64,000 nucleotides of DNA, taken from positions 372,001 through 436,000 of the forward strand of contig NZ_FRDJ01000001.1 of assembly GCF_900143265.1 (NCBI RefSeq). Reading direction: 5' to 3'. Source of the stretch: Fervidobacterium gondwanense DSM 13020. GTDB lineage: Bacteria; Thermotogota; Thermotogae; Thermotogales; Fervidobacteriaceae. How positions within the stretch are numbered: position 1 is the stretch's first letter; each line of letters begins with the position of its first letter. The translations under genes and the position numbers were made by a program. Positions 41,885 to 52,179 of the stretch are shown piece after piece. Below the pieces are notes generated by a model. That model was not told the DNA's origin. It searched no databases and saw only the letters and a list, made by a program, of their open reading frames with translations.

Positions 41885-43000
41885 TTAAATGATTTTCTTG
41901 CTTTTCAAAATGAAGTAACCGCTGAGGAACGTATTGTTCAATCCATTTCCAACAGCTGCCAACTTCTCGTATTTTCTTTGATATTCCTCCCAAAATAGCG
42001 AACATTGAACAGAATCGATTATCTTGAGATTATTCAAAGATATACCAATTTTTGAAATAGGATAGTTTCTGTACAGCTTTTTTGCAATATCTTCCACAAC
42101 CTTTGATAAAAGAAAAAAGTCATTCGTGTGAACTGCTAAGTTGTGCGAAAGAGAAAACGCGCCAAACCTGTCCTTTATATACAGCGCCACATTCTTCGCA
42201 CCGTACCTTCCTCGAATCAATTTGGAATAAATCCCAAAGAGAAGATAGTTAAAAACTGCATAAAGTTCTTCAAATGATTTTATTTCCTTATCCAGCGAGA
42301 GCGAATGTCCGATGCTTTTGGGCGGAACATGTTTAAAAAACTCTGGTTCCGTATATTCTTTCAACACCAGTTCGCGAAGTTTTTCAGAAATTCCACCATT
42401 TTTCAAAAAATCTTCCAAAGTTTCTATTCCAATCTCTTTAAAAACTTTTTGGCTCTTTTTACCTACTCCCGGTATATCTTTTATCGGCAATTGCTTTGCA
42501 AATTCATTCAAATCATCTACAACCAAAAACCCGTCTGGCTTAGCGATTTCACATGCGCTTTTTGCTATCACAGGATTAGGTCCAACACCAATAGTACAAC
42601 TCAACCCTAACCTCAGCTTTATTTCATCCTTTAAAATTTTCAACTTCTCAACACCGTCTTCAAAAACATCAACAGCAATGTACACTTCATCTATGCTCGC
42701 TTCCTTATACACCGGAAAGAAATTTTCAATGATCTCCAAAAGCTTGAGCGTTGTGAATTCGTACTGCGGATAATCAGCCTTTACGAACAAAATGTTCTTG
42801 CACAACTTTTTAGCTTCTGAATAAATCATCCCTGTCTTCACGCCGTGAATCTTCGCCAAATAATTCGCACTCAAAACGATAGGGTTCTTTCCTCCTCCAA
42901 CAACAGCAAGGGGCCTTCTTTTGAGAATCGGATTTTTTACCCCCTCAACGGACGCAAAGTAAGAATCCATATCTACAAGTGCAACCTTTCGATATATCAC
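41885..43000 (-). CDS. dinB: Y-family DNA polymerase (DNA polymerase IV)
   Basis: A 371-residue translesion polymerase. The catalytic motifs are VALVDMDSYFASVEG (steric-gate region and Asp), YKEASIDEVYIAV (catalytic Asp-Glu) and CTIGVGPNPVIAKSACEIAKPDG. A helix-hairpin-helix segment follows (IKDIPGVGKKSQKVFKEIGI), then a C-terminal little-finger domain with PKSIGHSLSLDKEI. No clear beta-clamp peptide (QLsLF-like) is visible at the C-terminus, which ends KSKKII. GTG 43000 follows AGGGGGTG; GTG 43009 overlaps that site. The promoter is overlaid by GTATAC repeats, suggesting regulated, perhaps damage-responsive, expression. Confidence 0.9.
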   Translation of the reverse strand: MIYRKVALVDMDSYFASVEGVKNPILKRRPLAVVGGGKNPIVLSANYLAKIHGVKTGMIYSEAKKLCKNILFVKADYPQYEFTTLKLLEIIENFFPVYKEASIDEVYIAVDVFEDGVEKLKILKDEIKLRLGLSCTIGVGPNPVIAKSACEIAKPDGFLVVDDLNEFAKQLPIKDIPGVGKKSQKVFKEIGIETLEDFLKNGGISEKLRELVLKEYTEPEFFKHVPPKSIGHSLSLDKEIKSFEELYAVFNYLLFGIYSKLIRGRYGAKNVALYIKDRFGAFSLSHNLAVHTNDFFLLSKVVEDIAKKLYRNYPISKIGISLNNLKIIDSVQCSLFWEEYQRKYEKLAAVGNGLNNTFLSGYFILKSKKII

Positions 43001-43023
43001 ACGGCACACCCCCTATTTAATTT

Positions 43024-43068
43024 TAGTATACAAAAGTATATTATATACTAATGTATAGTATACAACAA
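43024..43068 (-). promoter_or_regulatory. dinB promoter with overlapping GTATAC-type repeats (likely operator)
   Basis: On the minus strand TTGTTG (43068-43063), 17 bases, then TATAAT (43045-43040). The direct repeat TAGTATACAA occurs at 43024-43033 and 43056-43065, 32 bases apart. The 13-bp palindrome GTATATTATATAC (43036-43048) covers the -10. Confidence 0.65.
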
Positions 43069-43169
43069 AAGCGGTTGAAAAATCAAGTTTCACACAAAAA
43101 TCAAGATGCAAGATTTTGTGAATTTTCATTGAATATTTCCAATAAATTCCCGAGAGTGCCAAAATTGTG

Positions 43170-43178
43170 TGGTAGAAT
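43170..43178 (+). promoter_or_regulatory. Extended -10 element for murD
   Basis: TGGTAGAAT lies about 50 bases upstream of the murD start; no convincing -35 is present. Confidence 0.45.
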
Positions 43179-43229
43179 ATTCGAGGAAGAATTTTAAGAC
43201 AACAATAAGCTAAAAAGGAGTGGTATGCT

Positions 43230-44492
43230 TTGAAATACGCGCTTTTAGGATTTGGATTAAGCAACAAATACGCAGCGAAGTATTTGAAATCACTTGGTGA
43301 AGAGATATTTGTAAGTGAAGGTGGAAAGCTTTCCGAAGAAGACAAAAAATACTTAGAGGAAGCAGGCATACCATACGAAGAAGGCACAAACAGTGAACGC
43401 CTATTGGAAGCCGATGTTATACTAACCAGCCCAAGCGTTCCGTACAACCACCCAATCCTTATGAAAGCCAAAGAACTGAAAAAGCACGTTGACACGGAAA
43501 TCACATATTTCACAAAAAACCTTGACTGGAATCCGAAGATAATCGCAGTTACTGGCTCTGTTGGAAAGAGCACGACCGTATCGATGATCAATCACCTCAT
43601 ATCAAAGAGCGCAACTTCACAACTTTCTGGAAATATAGGGATTCCCATCGCGCAAGTATTACTAGAAGGCAAAAAGCCAGAATACTTAGTCATAGAAATA
43701 AGCAGCTTCCAGCTCTACTGGGCTGAGTATTTTAAACCGCACGTGGCAGTCATTACAAACATATACCCCAACCACCTTGACTGGCACCCTTCGATGGAAC
43801 ACTACGCAGAATGTAAGTTGAAAATAGCAAAATTCCAAGACAACGAGGATCATTTCGTATACAACCCAAAAGATATGGAGACGTTCAAGAGATTAGCCTT
43901 AGTTCAAGCAAAGCGTGTCCCGTTCACCGTCGATTTCAAATTCGAAGAGATACCGTTCCACATACGCACGAAACAGAACGTTGAGAATATTGCTGCAGCA
44001 AAGACTGTTTTGAAAGTTTTGAATCTCCCATTCAACATGAATATGCTCGAAGATTTTGTACCGCTACCACACAGGATGGAATACTGCGGCACGATAAACG
44101 GTGCGCACTACTACAACGATTCAAAAGCGACGAACGCAGCCGCTGTCGTTAAGGCGCTCGAGAATTTCGACAGCAACCTCTACCTCATAATCGCTGGAAA
44201 GGGTAAGAACGAAGACTACACCCAACTTGCTGATACTATCAAACAAAAATGCAAACACGTTGCAATAGTGGGTCCAATCTCAGATCAAGTTGAACCGTAC
44301 TTAAAAGATAGGGGTATAGATTATAGAAGGTATAAAAGCATCGAGGAAGCCGTTGTAGAGATTTCTAAGATAGCAGGAGAAGGTGATTTCGTGCTCCTTG
44401 GACCAGCGGGTGCGAGCTACGATGCTTACAAGAACTTCGAAGAACGCGGAGAACATTTCAAGTCTATTGTGAAGAAATTGATTGGAAGCTAA
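43230..44492 (+). CDS. murD: UDP-N-acetylmuramoylalanine--D-glutamate ligase
   Basis: A 420-residue Mur ligase that adds D-Glu to UDP-MurNAc-L-Ala in peptidoglycan synthesis. The N-terminal Rossmann-like domain (YALLGFGLSNKYAAKYL) is followed by the ATP P-loop IIAVTGSVGKSTTVSMI, in which SVGKST replaces the usual TNGKTT, and VIEISSFQLYWAEYFKPH. NIYPNHLDWHPSMEHYAECK follows. The third domain has PHRMEYCGTINGAHYYNDSKATNAAA. TTG 43230 lies nine bases after AAGGAGTGG. It is not in a dcw cluster here but alone, followed by the glucanotransferase gene. Confidence 0.92.
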   Translation: MKYALLGFGLSNKYAAKYLKSLGEEIFVSEGGKLSEEDKKYLEEAGIPYEEGTNSERLLEADVILTSPSVPYNHPILMKAKELKKHVDTEITYFTKNLDWNPKIIAVTGSVGKSTTVSMINHLISKSATSQLSGNIGIPIAQVLLEGKKPEYLVIEISSFQLYWAEYFKPHVAVITNIYPNHLDWHPSMEHYAECKLKIAKFQDNEDHFVYNPKDMETFKRLALVQAKRVPFTVDFKFEEIPFHIRTKQNVENIAAAKTVLKVLNLPFNMNMLEDFVPLPHRMEYCGTINGAHYYNDSKATNAAAVVKALENFDSNLYLIIAGKGKNEDYTQLADTIKQKCKHVAIVGPISDQVEPYLKDRGIDYRRYKSIEEAVVEISKIAGEGDFVLLGPAGASYDAYKNFEERGEHFKSIVKKLIGS

Positions 44493-44541
44493 TCTTAAGT
44501 AGATATGATTTGCAAAACATTCAAATTGGAGGGAACAGACG

Positions 44542-45906
44542 ATGATAGGTTACGAGATATTTGTGAGGTCCTTTGCGGACTCAAATGATGACGGAATTGG
44601 GGATTTCAAAGGCATCGCCCAGAAAGTCGACTATTTCAAGATGCTCGGCGTAGACTTAATCTGGTTAACGCCGCACTTCAAGTCACCAAGTTACCACGGT
44701 TACGACATAATCGACTACTTTGACACGAATGTCTCGTTCGGAACACTTGCAGATTTTAGAGATATGGTCGACAAGCTACATGCGAATGGAATAAAAATTG
44801 TCATCGACCTGCCGTTCAACCACGTCTCAGACAGGCACCCATGGTTCAAAGCCGCTATGAACGGCGAAAAACCGTATGTTGATTACTTCCTCTGGGCGCA
44901 GCCGCACTTCAATTTGAAAGAAAAAAGACACTGGGACGAAGAATTGCTTTGGCACACGAGAAATGGCAAGACATACTACGGCGTGTTCGGTGGTTCTTCG
45001 CCCGACTTGAATTATGAAAACCCCGAAGTTGTGCAAAAATCACTCGAGATAGTTGAATTCTGGCTCAAGCAGGGCGTTGATGGATTCAGATTTGATGCGG
45101 CAAAGCACATATACGACTACGATATCAAAGAAGGCAAATTCAGATACGACCACGAAAAGAATGTCGCCTATTGGCAACTCGTTATGGACAGAGCAAGGCA
45201 AATCAAAGGAGAAGATGTATTCGCAGTTACGGAAGTCTGGGACGATCCTGAAATCGTTGACAGGTACGCTAAGACAATCGGCTGTTCGTTCAACTTCTAC
45301 TTCACAGAAGCCATAAGAGAATCGATGCAGCACGGAGCGGTGTACAAAATCGTCGACTGCTTTCAGAGAACACTCACGAAAAAGCCATACCTGCCAAGCA
45401 ACTTCACAGGCAACCACGACATGCACAGACTGGCTCAGCTACTACCACATGAAGAGCAGAGAAAAGTCTTCTTCGGACTGCTCATGACAACACCCGGCGT
45501 TCCGTTCATATACTACGGCGATGAGCTCGGAATGAAGGGGCAGTACGACTCCACATTCACAGAAGACGTTATAGAACCATTCCCATGGTACGCTTCGCTA
45601 TCTGGCGAGGGCCAAGCGTTCTGGAAGGCTGTAAGGTTCAACAGGGCATTCACCGGTGCTTCTGTTGAGGAACACCTGAACCGCGAGGACAGTCTGCTCA
45701 AAGAAGTTATTAACTGGACAAAGTTCAGGAAAGAAAACGACTGGCTCACAAACGCATGGGTAGAGCACGTAACGCACAACACGTTCACAATCGCTTATAC
45801 GGTTACAGACGGCGACAACGGATTCAGAGTTTATGTGAACATAGCTGGCCACCACGAGACCTTCGAAGGAGTAAGTCTCAAAGCGTACGAAGTTAAGGTT
45901 CTCTGA
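44542..45906 (+). CDS. mgtA: 4-alpha-glucanotransferase (GH13, Thermotoga MgtA type)
   Basis: A 454-residue cytoplasmic enzyme that transfers alpha-1,4-glucan segments between maltooligosaccharides. From the start MIGYEIFVRSFADSNDDGIGDF to the end FEGVSLKAYEVKVL it follows, as I remember it, the Thermotoga maritima 4-alpha-glucanotransferase closely. GH13 motifs: LDLPFNHVS-like region I (VIDLPFNHVSD), DGFRFDAAKH with nucleophile Asp near 185, VTEVWD with acid Glu near 231, and FTGNHDMHRL with Asp near 293. No signal peptide is present. ATG 44542 follows GGAGGGAACAGACG. It probably acts on oligosaccharides imported after extracellular amylase digestion. Confidence 0.88.
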   Translation: MIGYEIFVRSFADSNDDGIGDFKGIAQKVDYFKMLGVDLIWLTPHFKSPSYHGYDIIDYFDTNVSFGTLADFRDMVDKLHANGIKIVIDLPFNHVSDRHPWFKAAMNGEKPYVDYFLWAQPHFNLKEKRHWDEELLWHTRNGKTYYGVFGGSSPDLNYENPEVVQKSLEIVEFWLKQGVDGFRFDAAKHIYDYDIKEGKFRYDHEKNVAYWQLVMDRARQIKGEDVFAVTEVWDDPEIVDRYAKTIGCSFNFYFTEAIRESMQHGAVYKIVDCFQRTLTKKPYLPSNFTGNHDMHRLAQLLPHEEQRKVFFGLLMTTPGVPFIYYGDELGMKGQYDSTFTEDVIEPFPWYASLSGEGQAFWKAVRFNRAFTGASVEEHLNREDSLLKEVINWTKFRKENDWLTNAWVEHVTHNTFTIAYTVTDGDNGFRVYVNIAGHHETFEGVSLKAYEVKVL

Positions 45907-45978
45907 GCTTCAGGTTATTGAAAGCAGAGCGCTTTGTGTGAAAAAAATCACTAATATGTAGAAAAACTTGTAGGAATG

Positions 45979-45987
45979 TGATATAAT
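45979..45987 (+). promoter_or_regulatory. Extended -10 promoter of eno
   Basis: TGATATAAT lies about 120 bases upstream of the eno ATG, implying a 5' leader of roughly 110 bases. I see no obvious riboswitch fold in it. Confidence 0.55.
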
Positions 45988-46088
45988 TTAATCTGTGCCG
46001 AAGATGGTAAATTATCAAGCATTTTCTCAACGGTTTTCAAATATGCGTTTTTTAGATAGTCTTGAGTGTTGTTTGTATTTGAAACTAA

Positions 46089-47402
<1,314 letters not shown>

Positions 47403-47429
47403 GAATCGAAAAGAGATTTAATTATTGAA

Positions 47430-47466
47430 AGACTCCCCCTGAAAATGAAAGGGGGAGTTTTTGTTT
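47430..47466 (+). terminator. Intrinsic terminator after eno
   Basis: The stem ACTCCCCCT (47432-47440) pairs with AGGGGGAGT (47450-47458), followed by a T-run TTTTTGTTTC. Confidence 0.88.
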
Positions 47467-47513
47467 CTACGTTACGTGTATGTCCAGAATGAACAATCGC
47501 GATAAATGGCAAA

Positions 47514-47541
47514 ACAACACCCCGCCTTCCGGCGGGGTGTT
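47514..47541 (-). terminator. Intrinsic terminator after ompB
   Basis: An 11-bp GC-rich stem, AACACCCCGCC with GGCGGGGTGTT and a TTCC loop, is followed on the minus strand by TTTTGCC. It ends the toga protein genes. Confidence 0.82.
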
Positions 47542-47565
47542 ACGTCTTATCGATAATTGATTGTA

Positions 47566-48915
47566 TTAGAAGCTTGCTGAGTATGTGAGTTTAAGATTCC
47601 ATGTTGGATCTGAATTAATTGTCCAACCAGCTCTATCATTGCCTGTCAATGTTCCGTAGAATCCTGTTACATTTACATTTGGTGTTAAGACGTATTTAAA
47701 TGATGCATTGAAGCCGTTGTTACTTGGAGTCATTCTGAAGTTTCCGCCTACTGTGAAGACACCTGGCACTACATTAACAGAACCATTGACGTGGATGTAT
47801 GTGTACGTTGCAAGTTCTGTTACATCTGCCCATTCTGCTTTTGCTGTAGCAGAGAGCATCGCATCAGCGTAATCTGCTTGTGTGTAGAGTGTGAATTTCA
47901 TTGTTGAATCAATTAAGTCTGTTTCTGTTGTCTTTACAAAGAGTGTTACAGGTGTAACTGCTACTTTTGCTGAAAGTTCGTTAAGTGGTACCTTAAATGT
48001 TGGTGTTGCTGGCTGCATATCGTACTTTGGTGTTACTTTTGCTGTTACTGTTACTGGTGCGAATGTTGTTGTGTATGTTACGCCAAGCTGTGCAAACTTA
48101 CCATCTGTTTTGGTGTTGCTCTTGTAAACGAGATTTGCAATACCATCGGTGTATTTGAGTGTCGGCGCAAGTGTTAAACCTGCAACTGGTGAAAGGCTTC
48201 CAGATACTGTGACACCGTAAACTGTTTTTGGATTTGCTGAAGATGCATCAACCATACCTGCAAAGACGTCAACTGATGGCTTGAATATACCGAGATCAAC
48301 TGTACCAAATACGTTGGCACCAACTGTGTAGTAACCACCAGCGACGTACATACCGCCAACAAGTGTGAATGGTGCAACTGGGTATTTCACTAAAAGCATG
48401 TCGCTGAACCAATTTGCGTAGTCTAGTGTACCTGTAATTTCTGTTGTGTTATCTTCAATATAAACTTCAAGACCTGCTACTGCTGGGAATGTGAGTTTGA
48501 GTGCGTCAGCAAATTCTGATTTAAATTCTGAATCCCAATCAGATATAGAACCATCTGAATTGTAAACTCTACCTGTGAAGTAGTCATTGACAAACTGTTT
48601 TCCTGTTGTGTAGTATGCGCCAAAATATGGTGTTGAGAATGTTATTGAACTGAGAGTAAGTGTAACTCCACTGAACGGTGTATAGGTAATTCCGAATGTT
48701 GCTCCTGCTTGCGTGTCTGATGTTGGTGAAAGTGAAAGACTTGCTAAAACATCTGATAGAGCTCCATTAAAGCTTACCCCATCCTTATCAGCCGTCAATG
48801 TGAAAGTAACTGTACCGGTATACTTTACGTTTGGTCCGAGTGTGAATGGTTTTTCTGCTGCGAAGATGCTAACTACCATGAGAAGCGCTACAAGTACCGT
48901 AAAAAGCTTTTTCAT
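47566..48915 (-). CDS. ompB: OmpB-like outer membrane (toga) beta-barrel protein
   Basis: A 449-residue exported protein with a clear signal peptide (KLFTVLVALLMVVSIFAAE). The mature chain is made of alternating polar and hydrophobic strands rich in Thr, Val, Tyr and Gly. Examples are FGITYTPFSGVTLTLSSITFSTPYFGAYY, shown as a landmark with its aromatic ends. It ends WNLKLTYSASF, a C-terminal aromatic residue typical of outer-membrane barrels. Almost no Cys is seen. It lies downstream of an OmpA-type SLH/coiled-coil gene in the order known for Thermotoga OmpA-OmpB, so it probably forms the porin-like lattice of the toga. ATG 48915 follows GGAGGAGGGAGAAAGGTT. Confidence 0.85.
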   Translation of the reverse strand: MKKLFTVLVALLMVVSIFAAEKPFTLGPNVKYTGTVTFTLTADKDGVSFNGALSDVLASLSLSPTSDTQAGATFGITYTPFSGVTLTLSSITFSTPYFGAYYTTGKQFVNDYFTGRVYNSDGSISDWDSEFKSEFADALKLTFPAVAGLEVYIEDNTTEITGTLDYANWFSDMLLVKYPVAPFTLVGGMYVAGGYYTVGANVFGTVDLGIFKPSVDVFAGMVDASSANPKTVYGVTVSGSLSPVAGLTLAPTLKYTDGIANLVYKSNTKTDGKFAQLGVTYTTTFAPVTVTAKVTPKYDMQPATPTFKVPLNELSAKVAVTPVTLFVKTTETDLIDSTMKFTLYTQADYADAMLSATAKAEWADVTELATYTYIHVNGSVNVVPGVFTVGGNFRMTPSNNGFNASFKYVLTPNVNVTGFYGTLTGNDRAGWTINSDPTWNLKLTYSASF

Positions 48916-49084
48916 AACCTTTCTCCCTCCTCCTGTGAGTTTAGGCTTTCTGCCCCTTTTTGTTTCTCTTTAGAAAACTTCTAAGTTTATAAATAAGGAA
49001 TATCAAATATACCTTAAAATGCTTCTTGCCATCCCCCCTTTTTTTTGCATAGTAAATTAAAAAGGGTATTCCTAAAGCGATTAA

Positions 49085-50377
49085 TTAGAACCATCCGAAA
49101 GCTTTACCTAATGCAATTATTCCAATTACAAGCCCGCTTACACCTGTGACGACTCCCCATGTTGCGAGTTGTCTTGTTTGTTCAAGCTCTTCTTTTGTTG
49201 CCAATTTGTTGCTGACTTCTTGCCTAAGTTCTTCGACTTCGCTCTTGTCTGCCTTCACTTCTTCTACAACTTGCGTTAAGCTGACGAGTTGATTCTCTAC
49301 TAAGTTAAGCCTATCATCGTGGTTAGCTACAAGTTCTTCGAGTGCTTCGATTCTGGTTGCCAAGTCGTCAACTCGGACGTCCACATAGGATGTAAGTCTG
49401 TCCTCAAGCGATTTTAAATCTTCTGAAAGTCCGTAAACCATGTCCCTGATCGCTGGTAAACCTGTGTCTATTGTACTCTGTATGTTTAGAACTTTTGTTT
49501 CAAGTTCGTCAATTCTTGCCGAGATTTCTTCTTTGCTCATTGTAAATTCCTCTTGTTGCCCGAGTATTGCATCTGACAGTGTTGCATAGTTGTTTGCTAT
49601 TGTCTCTTCAAGTTCTGCAGCTTTAGCGTTGAGTACTTCGATAGCAGAGGTGTTTTCTTCCAGTTTTGCGTTAATGTCATCTATAGACTTTTGCAACACT
49701 TCATCCTGACTTGTGACTTTCTTATCCAAATCCGCTATCTGTTTTCTCAGCAAGTAGTCAACATCGCCAAGCTGCGCCGCTAATCCGTTTAATATCTCGT
49801 TCATAGCCGCAACATCGTTTTTGAGCTCTGCAAGGTTGATCTCCGACTTTTGTCCTTCTTCATCTTCGTATGTGAATTTGTCTTGAATTGAATTTACCAA
49901 ATCGTAGAGCTTTACTATGTCTTGATCGTGTAAGTCGAGAACAAGTTTCATATCTTGAATCGTCACTTCAAGCTCTGCTTTGAATTCTTCAATCATCGCT
50001 TGAAGTTCGTCAAGTGAACTTACGTCTGCTTTCGTTTGGAGCGTGTCGTAAATCATGTTTGTGTATTCTTCTAAAAGCTCAATTCTATTTGCCAGAGTTG
50101 ATATTTTTTCGTCTGTATCTGCTGCAAGTTTGTTTACTTTATCAGATATGATCTGCTCAACATAATCAAGAGTTCTTACAAGGAAAATAGCTATCTGGTA
50201 TCTTGTTATAGATTCATCACCGCGGTATGTCCCGTCAGGAAAACCTGTAACAATACCGATTTCTTCAAGCTTTTGAACATAGCTTCCTGCCCAATGACCT
50301 TTAGGTATATCTCTGAAAGCTGCCATGGAAAGTGTGACGAGAAGTAACACTGTAAGTAACGTGAGAAGCTTTTTCAT
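49085..50377 (-). CDS. ompA: OmpA-type toga anchor: SLH domain, long coiled coil, C-terminal membrane helix
   Basis: A 430-residue exported protein. A signal peptide (KLLTLLTVLLLVTLSMA) is followed by one SLH domain (FRDIPKGHWAGSYVQKL to ITRYQIAIFLVRTLDYV, about residues 20-72). A coiled coil of about 330 residues with heptad Leu/Ile comes next, then a C-terminal hydrophobic segment (VVTGVSGLVIGIIALGKAFGWF). In Thermotoga this architecture spans the periplasm: the SLH end binds cell-wall polymer and the C-terminal helix inserts in the outer membrane. ATG 50377 follows AAAGGGGGTATAAAG; the frame upstream to 50527 crosses the promoter and is not coding. Repeats such as LLEEYTNMIYDTLQTK are shared with the paralogue at 58977. 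Confidence 0.9.
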   Translation of the reverse strand: MKKLLTLLTVLLLVTLSMAAFRDIPKGHWAGSYVQKLEEIGIVTGFPDGTYRGDESITRYQIAIFLVRTLDYVEQIISDKVNKLAADTDEKISTLANRIELLEEYTNMIYDTLQTKADVSSLDELQAMIEEFKAELEVTIQDMKLVLDLHDQDIVKLYDLVNSIQDKFTYEDEEGQKSEINLAELKNDVAAMNEILNGLAAQLGDVDYLLRKQIADLDKKVTSQDEVLQKSIDDINAKLEENTSAIEVLNAKAAELEETIANNYATLSDAILGQQEEFTMSKEEISARIDELETKVLNIQSTIDTGLPAIRDMVYGLSEDLKSLEDRLTSYVDVRVDDLATRIEALEELVANHDDRLNLVENQLVSLTQVVEEVKADKSEVEELRQEVSNKLATKEELEQTRQLATWGVVTGVSGLVIGIIALGKAFGWF

Positions 50378-50476
50378 CTTTATACCCCCTTTGTTATAGA
50401 ATTTACTTCCATTATATACGAATAAACAGCAATAAAAATGTACCGGTAGGAAGTTATTTACAAATTCAGCATCGAT

Positions 50477-50505
50477 ATTATACCACAAATTATTAAGCAA
50501 TGCAA
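50477..50505 (-). promoter_or_regulatory. ompA promoter
   Basis: On the minus strand TTGCAT (50505-50500), 17 bases, then TATAAT (50482-50477) preceded by TGG (extended -10). The leader to the ATG is about 95 bases. A second TATAAT-like element (50416-50411) has no good -35. Confidence 0.7.
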
Positions 50506-50568
50506 ATTTTTCAATGATTTTTTCCAAAGAAACACTCTGGTCCGTACGAAAGCTATTGCATCAATAAA

Positions 50569-51777
50569 TCACTTATTTGCTATAAGCTTTATAAATAAAC
50601 GTTTCCCAACTCTTACTATGTGCTCCCCTTGAACGCTGACAACGGCTTTAAAGTTGTCTATTCTATTTCCATCAAAGTAAACTCCACCTTGTGTTATGAG
50701 CCTTTTAATTTCGCTCTTCGTTCCGATTCCCAGTTCGAAGAGCAATTCTACAATGTTGTGTTCTCCAGAATTAGCAATCTTCTCCGGCATTTCTTCTGGC
50801 AGTTCTTTCTTCTGAAAAACGGTGACAAAATATTCTTCTGCTTCTTTTGCGGCTTCTTCACCGTGGAACTGCTTGACTATCTCTCTTGCAAGCCACATTT
50901 TGTAATCTCTCGGATTAACCGTCTTGGCATTTATTTCTTTTTCCATTTTCTGTATGAATTCTTCTGACGCATCCGTAAGCAATCTTGTGTATTTTACGAT
51001 GAGTTCGTCAGGAATAGACATCACTTTGCCATACATGTCCTTAGGCTCATCTGTAAAGCCTATGTAATTTCCATAGCTTTTACTCATTTTGAGCTTTCCA
51101 TCCGTGCCTTCTATTATCGGCATTGTCATGACTATCTGTGGTTTAAAACCATATTCTTCTTGTATTTTTCTTCCAACCATCAAGTTGAATAATTGATCCG
51201 TTCCGCCAAGCTCGACATCTGCTTGAATCGCAACCGAATCGTACGCTTGTGCCAGCGGATATAAAAATTCAGCAACGCTGATCGGCGAACCTTCCGCATA
51301 CCTTTTTGCAAAATCTTCCCTTTCGAGCATGCGAGCGACCGTGTATTTACCGGCAAGCTTGACGACATCAGCAAATGTCATGCTCCCGAGCCATTCGTTG
51401 TTGTATCTTATCTCGGTTTTTTCTTTATCCAAAATCATGAAAGCCTGTTCTGCGTAGCTTTTTGCATTCTCTACAACTTCTTCCCTTGAAAGCATAGGAC
51501 GAGTCGTGTTTCGGCCGGATGGGTCACCAATCATGGCAGTAAAATCACCAATGATTAACACAACTTGGTGACCTAAGTCCTGAAATTCTTTGAGTTTTTT
51601 CAAAACAACAGCATGACCAAGATGAAGGTCTGGTCTTGAAGGGTCAACACCAAGCTTAACTCTCAACGGCTTGCCAGATTTGAGCCGTTCAAGAAGTTCT
51701 TCTTCCGAGACTAAATCCACGCAATTTCTTTTGAGTATTCTGAGTTGTTCTTCGGTTGGCAGGTTCACTGTAGACAA
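50569..51777 (-). CDS. tyrS: Tyrosyl-tRNA synthetase
   Basis: A 402-residue class I synthetase charging tRNA-Tyr. It has the ATP motif PSRPDLHLGHAVVL (HIGH-type) near residue 45 and the KMSKSYGNYIG motif near 228. QAYDSVAIQADVELGGTDQLFNLMVGR is the tyrosine-pocket region. A C-terminal S4 domain follows (GIGTKSEIKRLITQGGVYFDGN). The LGVDPSRPDLHLGH layout marks the TyrRS type with the longer linker (TyrZ-like clade). The TTG at 51777 lies six bases after GGGGTG; the GTG at 51786 overlaps that site. It follows secG by 65 bases and is probably in its transcript. Confidence 0.94.
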   Translation of the reverse strand: MSTVNLPTEEQLRILKRNCVDLVSEEELLERLKSGKPLRVKLGVDPSRPDLHLGHAVVLKKLKEFQDLGHQVVLIIGDFTAMIGDPSGRNTTRPMLSREEVVENAKSYAEQAFMILDKEKTEIRYNNEWLGSMTFADVVKLAGKYTVARMLEREDFAKRYAEGSPISVAEFLYPLAQAYDSVAIQADVELGGTDQLFNLMVGRKIQEEYGFKPQIVMTMPIIEGTDGKLKMSKSYGNYIGFTDEPKDMYGKVMSIPDELIVKYTRLLTDASEEFIQKMEKEINAKTVNPRDYKMWLAREIVKQFHGEEAAKEAEEYFVTVFQKKELPEEMPEKIANSGEHNIVELLFELGIGTKSEIKRLITQGGVYFDGNRIDNFKAVVSVQGEHIVRVGKRLFIKLIANK

Positions 51778-51842
51778 ATGATACACCCCACTTCGAAATT
51801 TCTAAGAGTACTCTAAAACCACTAAACGTTAATATGCACTAA

Positions 51843-52076
51843 TTACCTGGAAAGCACCCAAGATGTCAGGAAGCACATCACAAAGAACGCAACCGCCAAA
51901 GCGACGGTAATTTTTCCCTGAGTGTCGAGGCCTTTTTTTCTACCAAACATCGTATATGCTGCACCACTTCCGAAAGCTCCTCCGAGCTCTGCAAATTTGC
52001 TCATTTCAAGAAGTACCATCCAGATCAGAGCACCTGCAATGATAGTGTGGACAATCAATAGTATGACTGCTAACAT
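51843..52076 (-). CDS. secG: Preprotein translocase subunit SecG
   Basis: A 77-residue protein with two membrane helices (VILLIVHTIIAGALIWMVLL and ITVALAVAFFVMCFLTSWVL). Between them lies the conserved SecG loop AELGGAFGSGAAYTMFGRKKG. SecG assists SecYE in protein export. ATG 52076 follows GGAGGTGTATTAG. A promoter with an extended -10 lies 70 bases upstream. Confidence 0.9.
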   Translation of the reverse strand: MLAVILLIVHTIIAGALIWMVLLEMSKFAELGGAFGSGAAYTMFGRKKGLDTQGKITVALAVAFFVMCFLTSWVLSR

Positions 52077-52149
52077 CTAATACACCTCCAGTAATGTCCT
52101 AATTAGTCTCTTAACTGCATATCCCCATAATCCTATAAATTCAAAGCTT

Positions 52150-52179
52150 ATTATACCACAAGAATTTTATGTTTTGCAA
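52150..52179 (-). promoter_or_regulatory. secG promoter
   Basis: On the minus strand TTGCAA (52179-52174), 18 bases, then TATAAT (52155-52150) preceded by TGG. The -10 element TGGTATAAT matches those at adh, ompA and the 15.4-kb operon. Confidence 0.65.

Noticed and set aside
45907-45945. Hairpin after mgtA as a terminator
   Set aside because: The AAAGC/GCTTT stem is only five pairs and the following A-run gives no U-tract on the plus strand.
50378-50527. N-terminal extension of OmpA by 50 residues
   Set aside because: It covers the ompA promoter, and the ATG at 50377 has a strong ribosome binding site and signal peptide.
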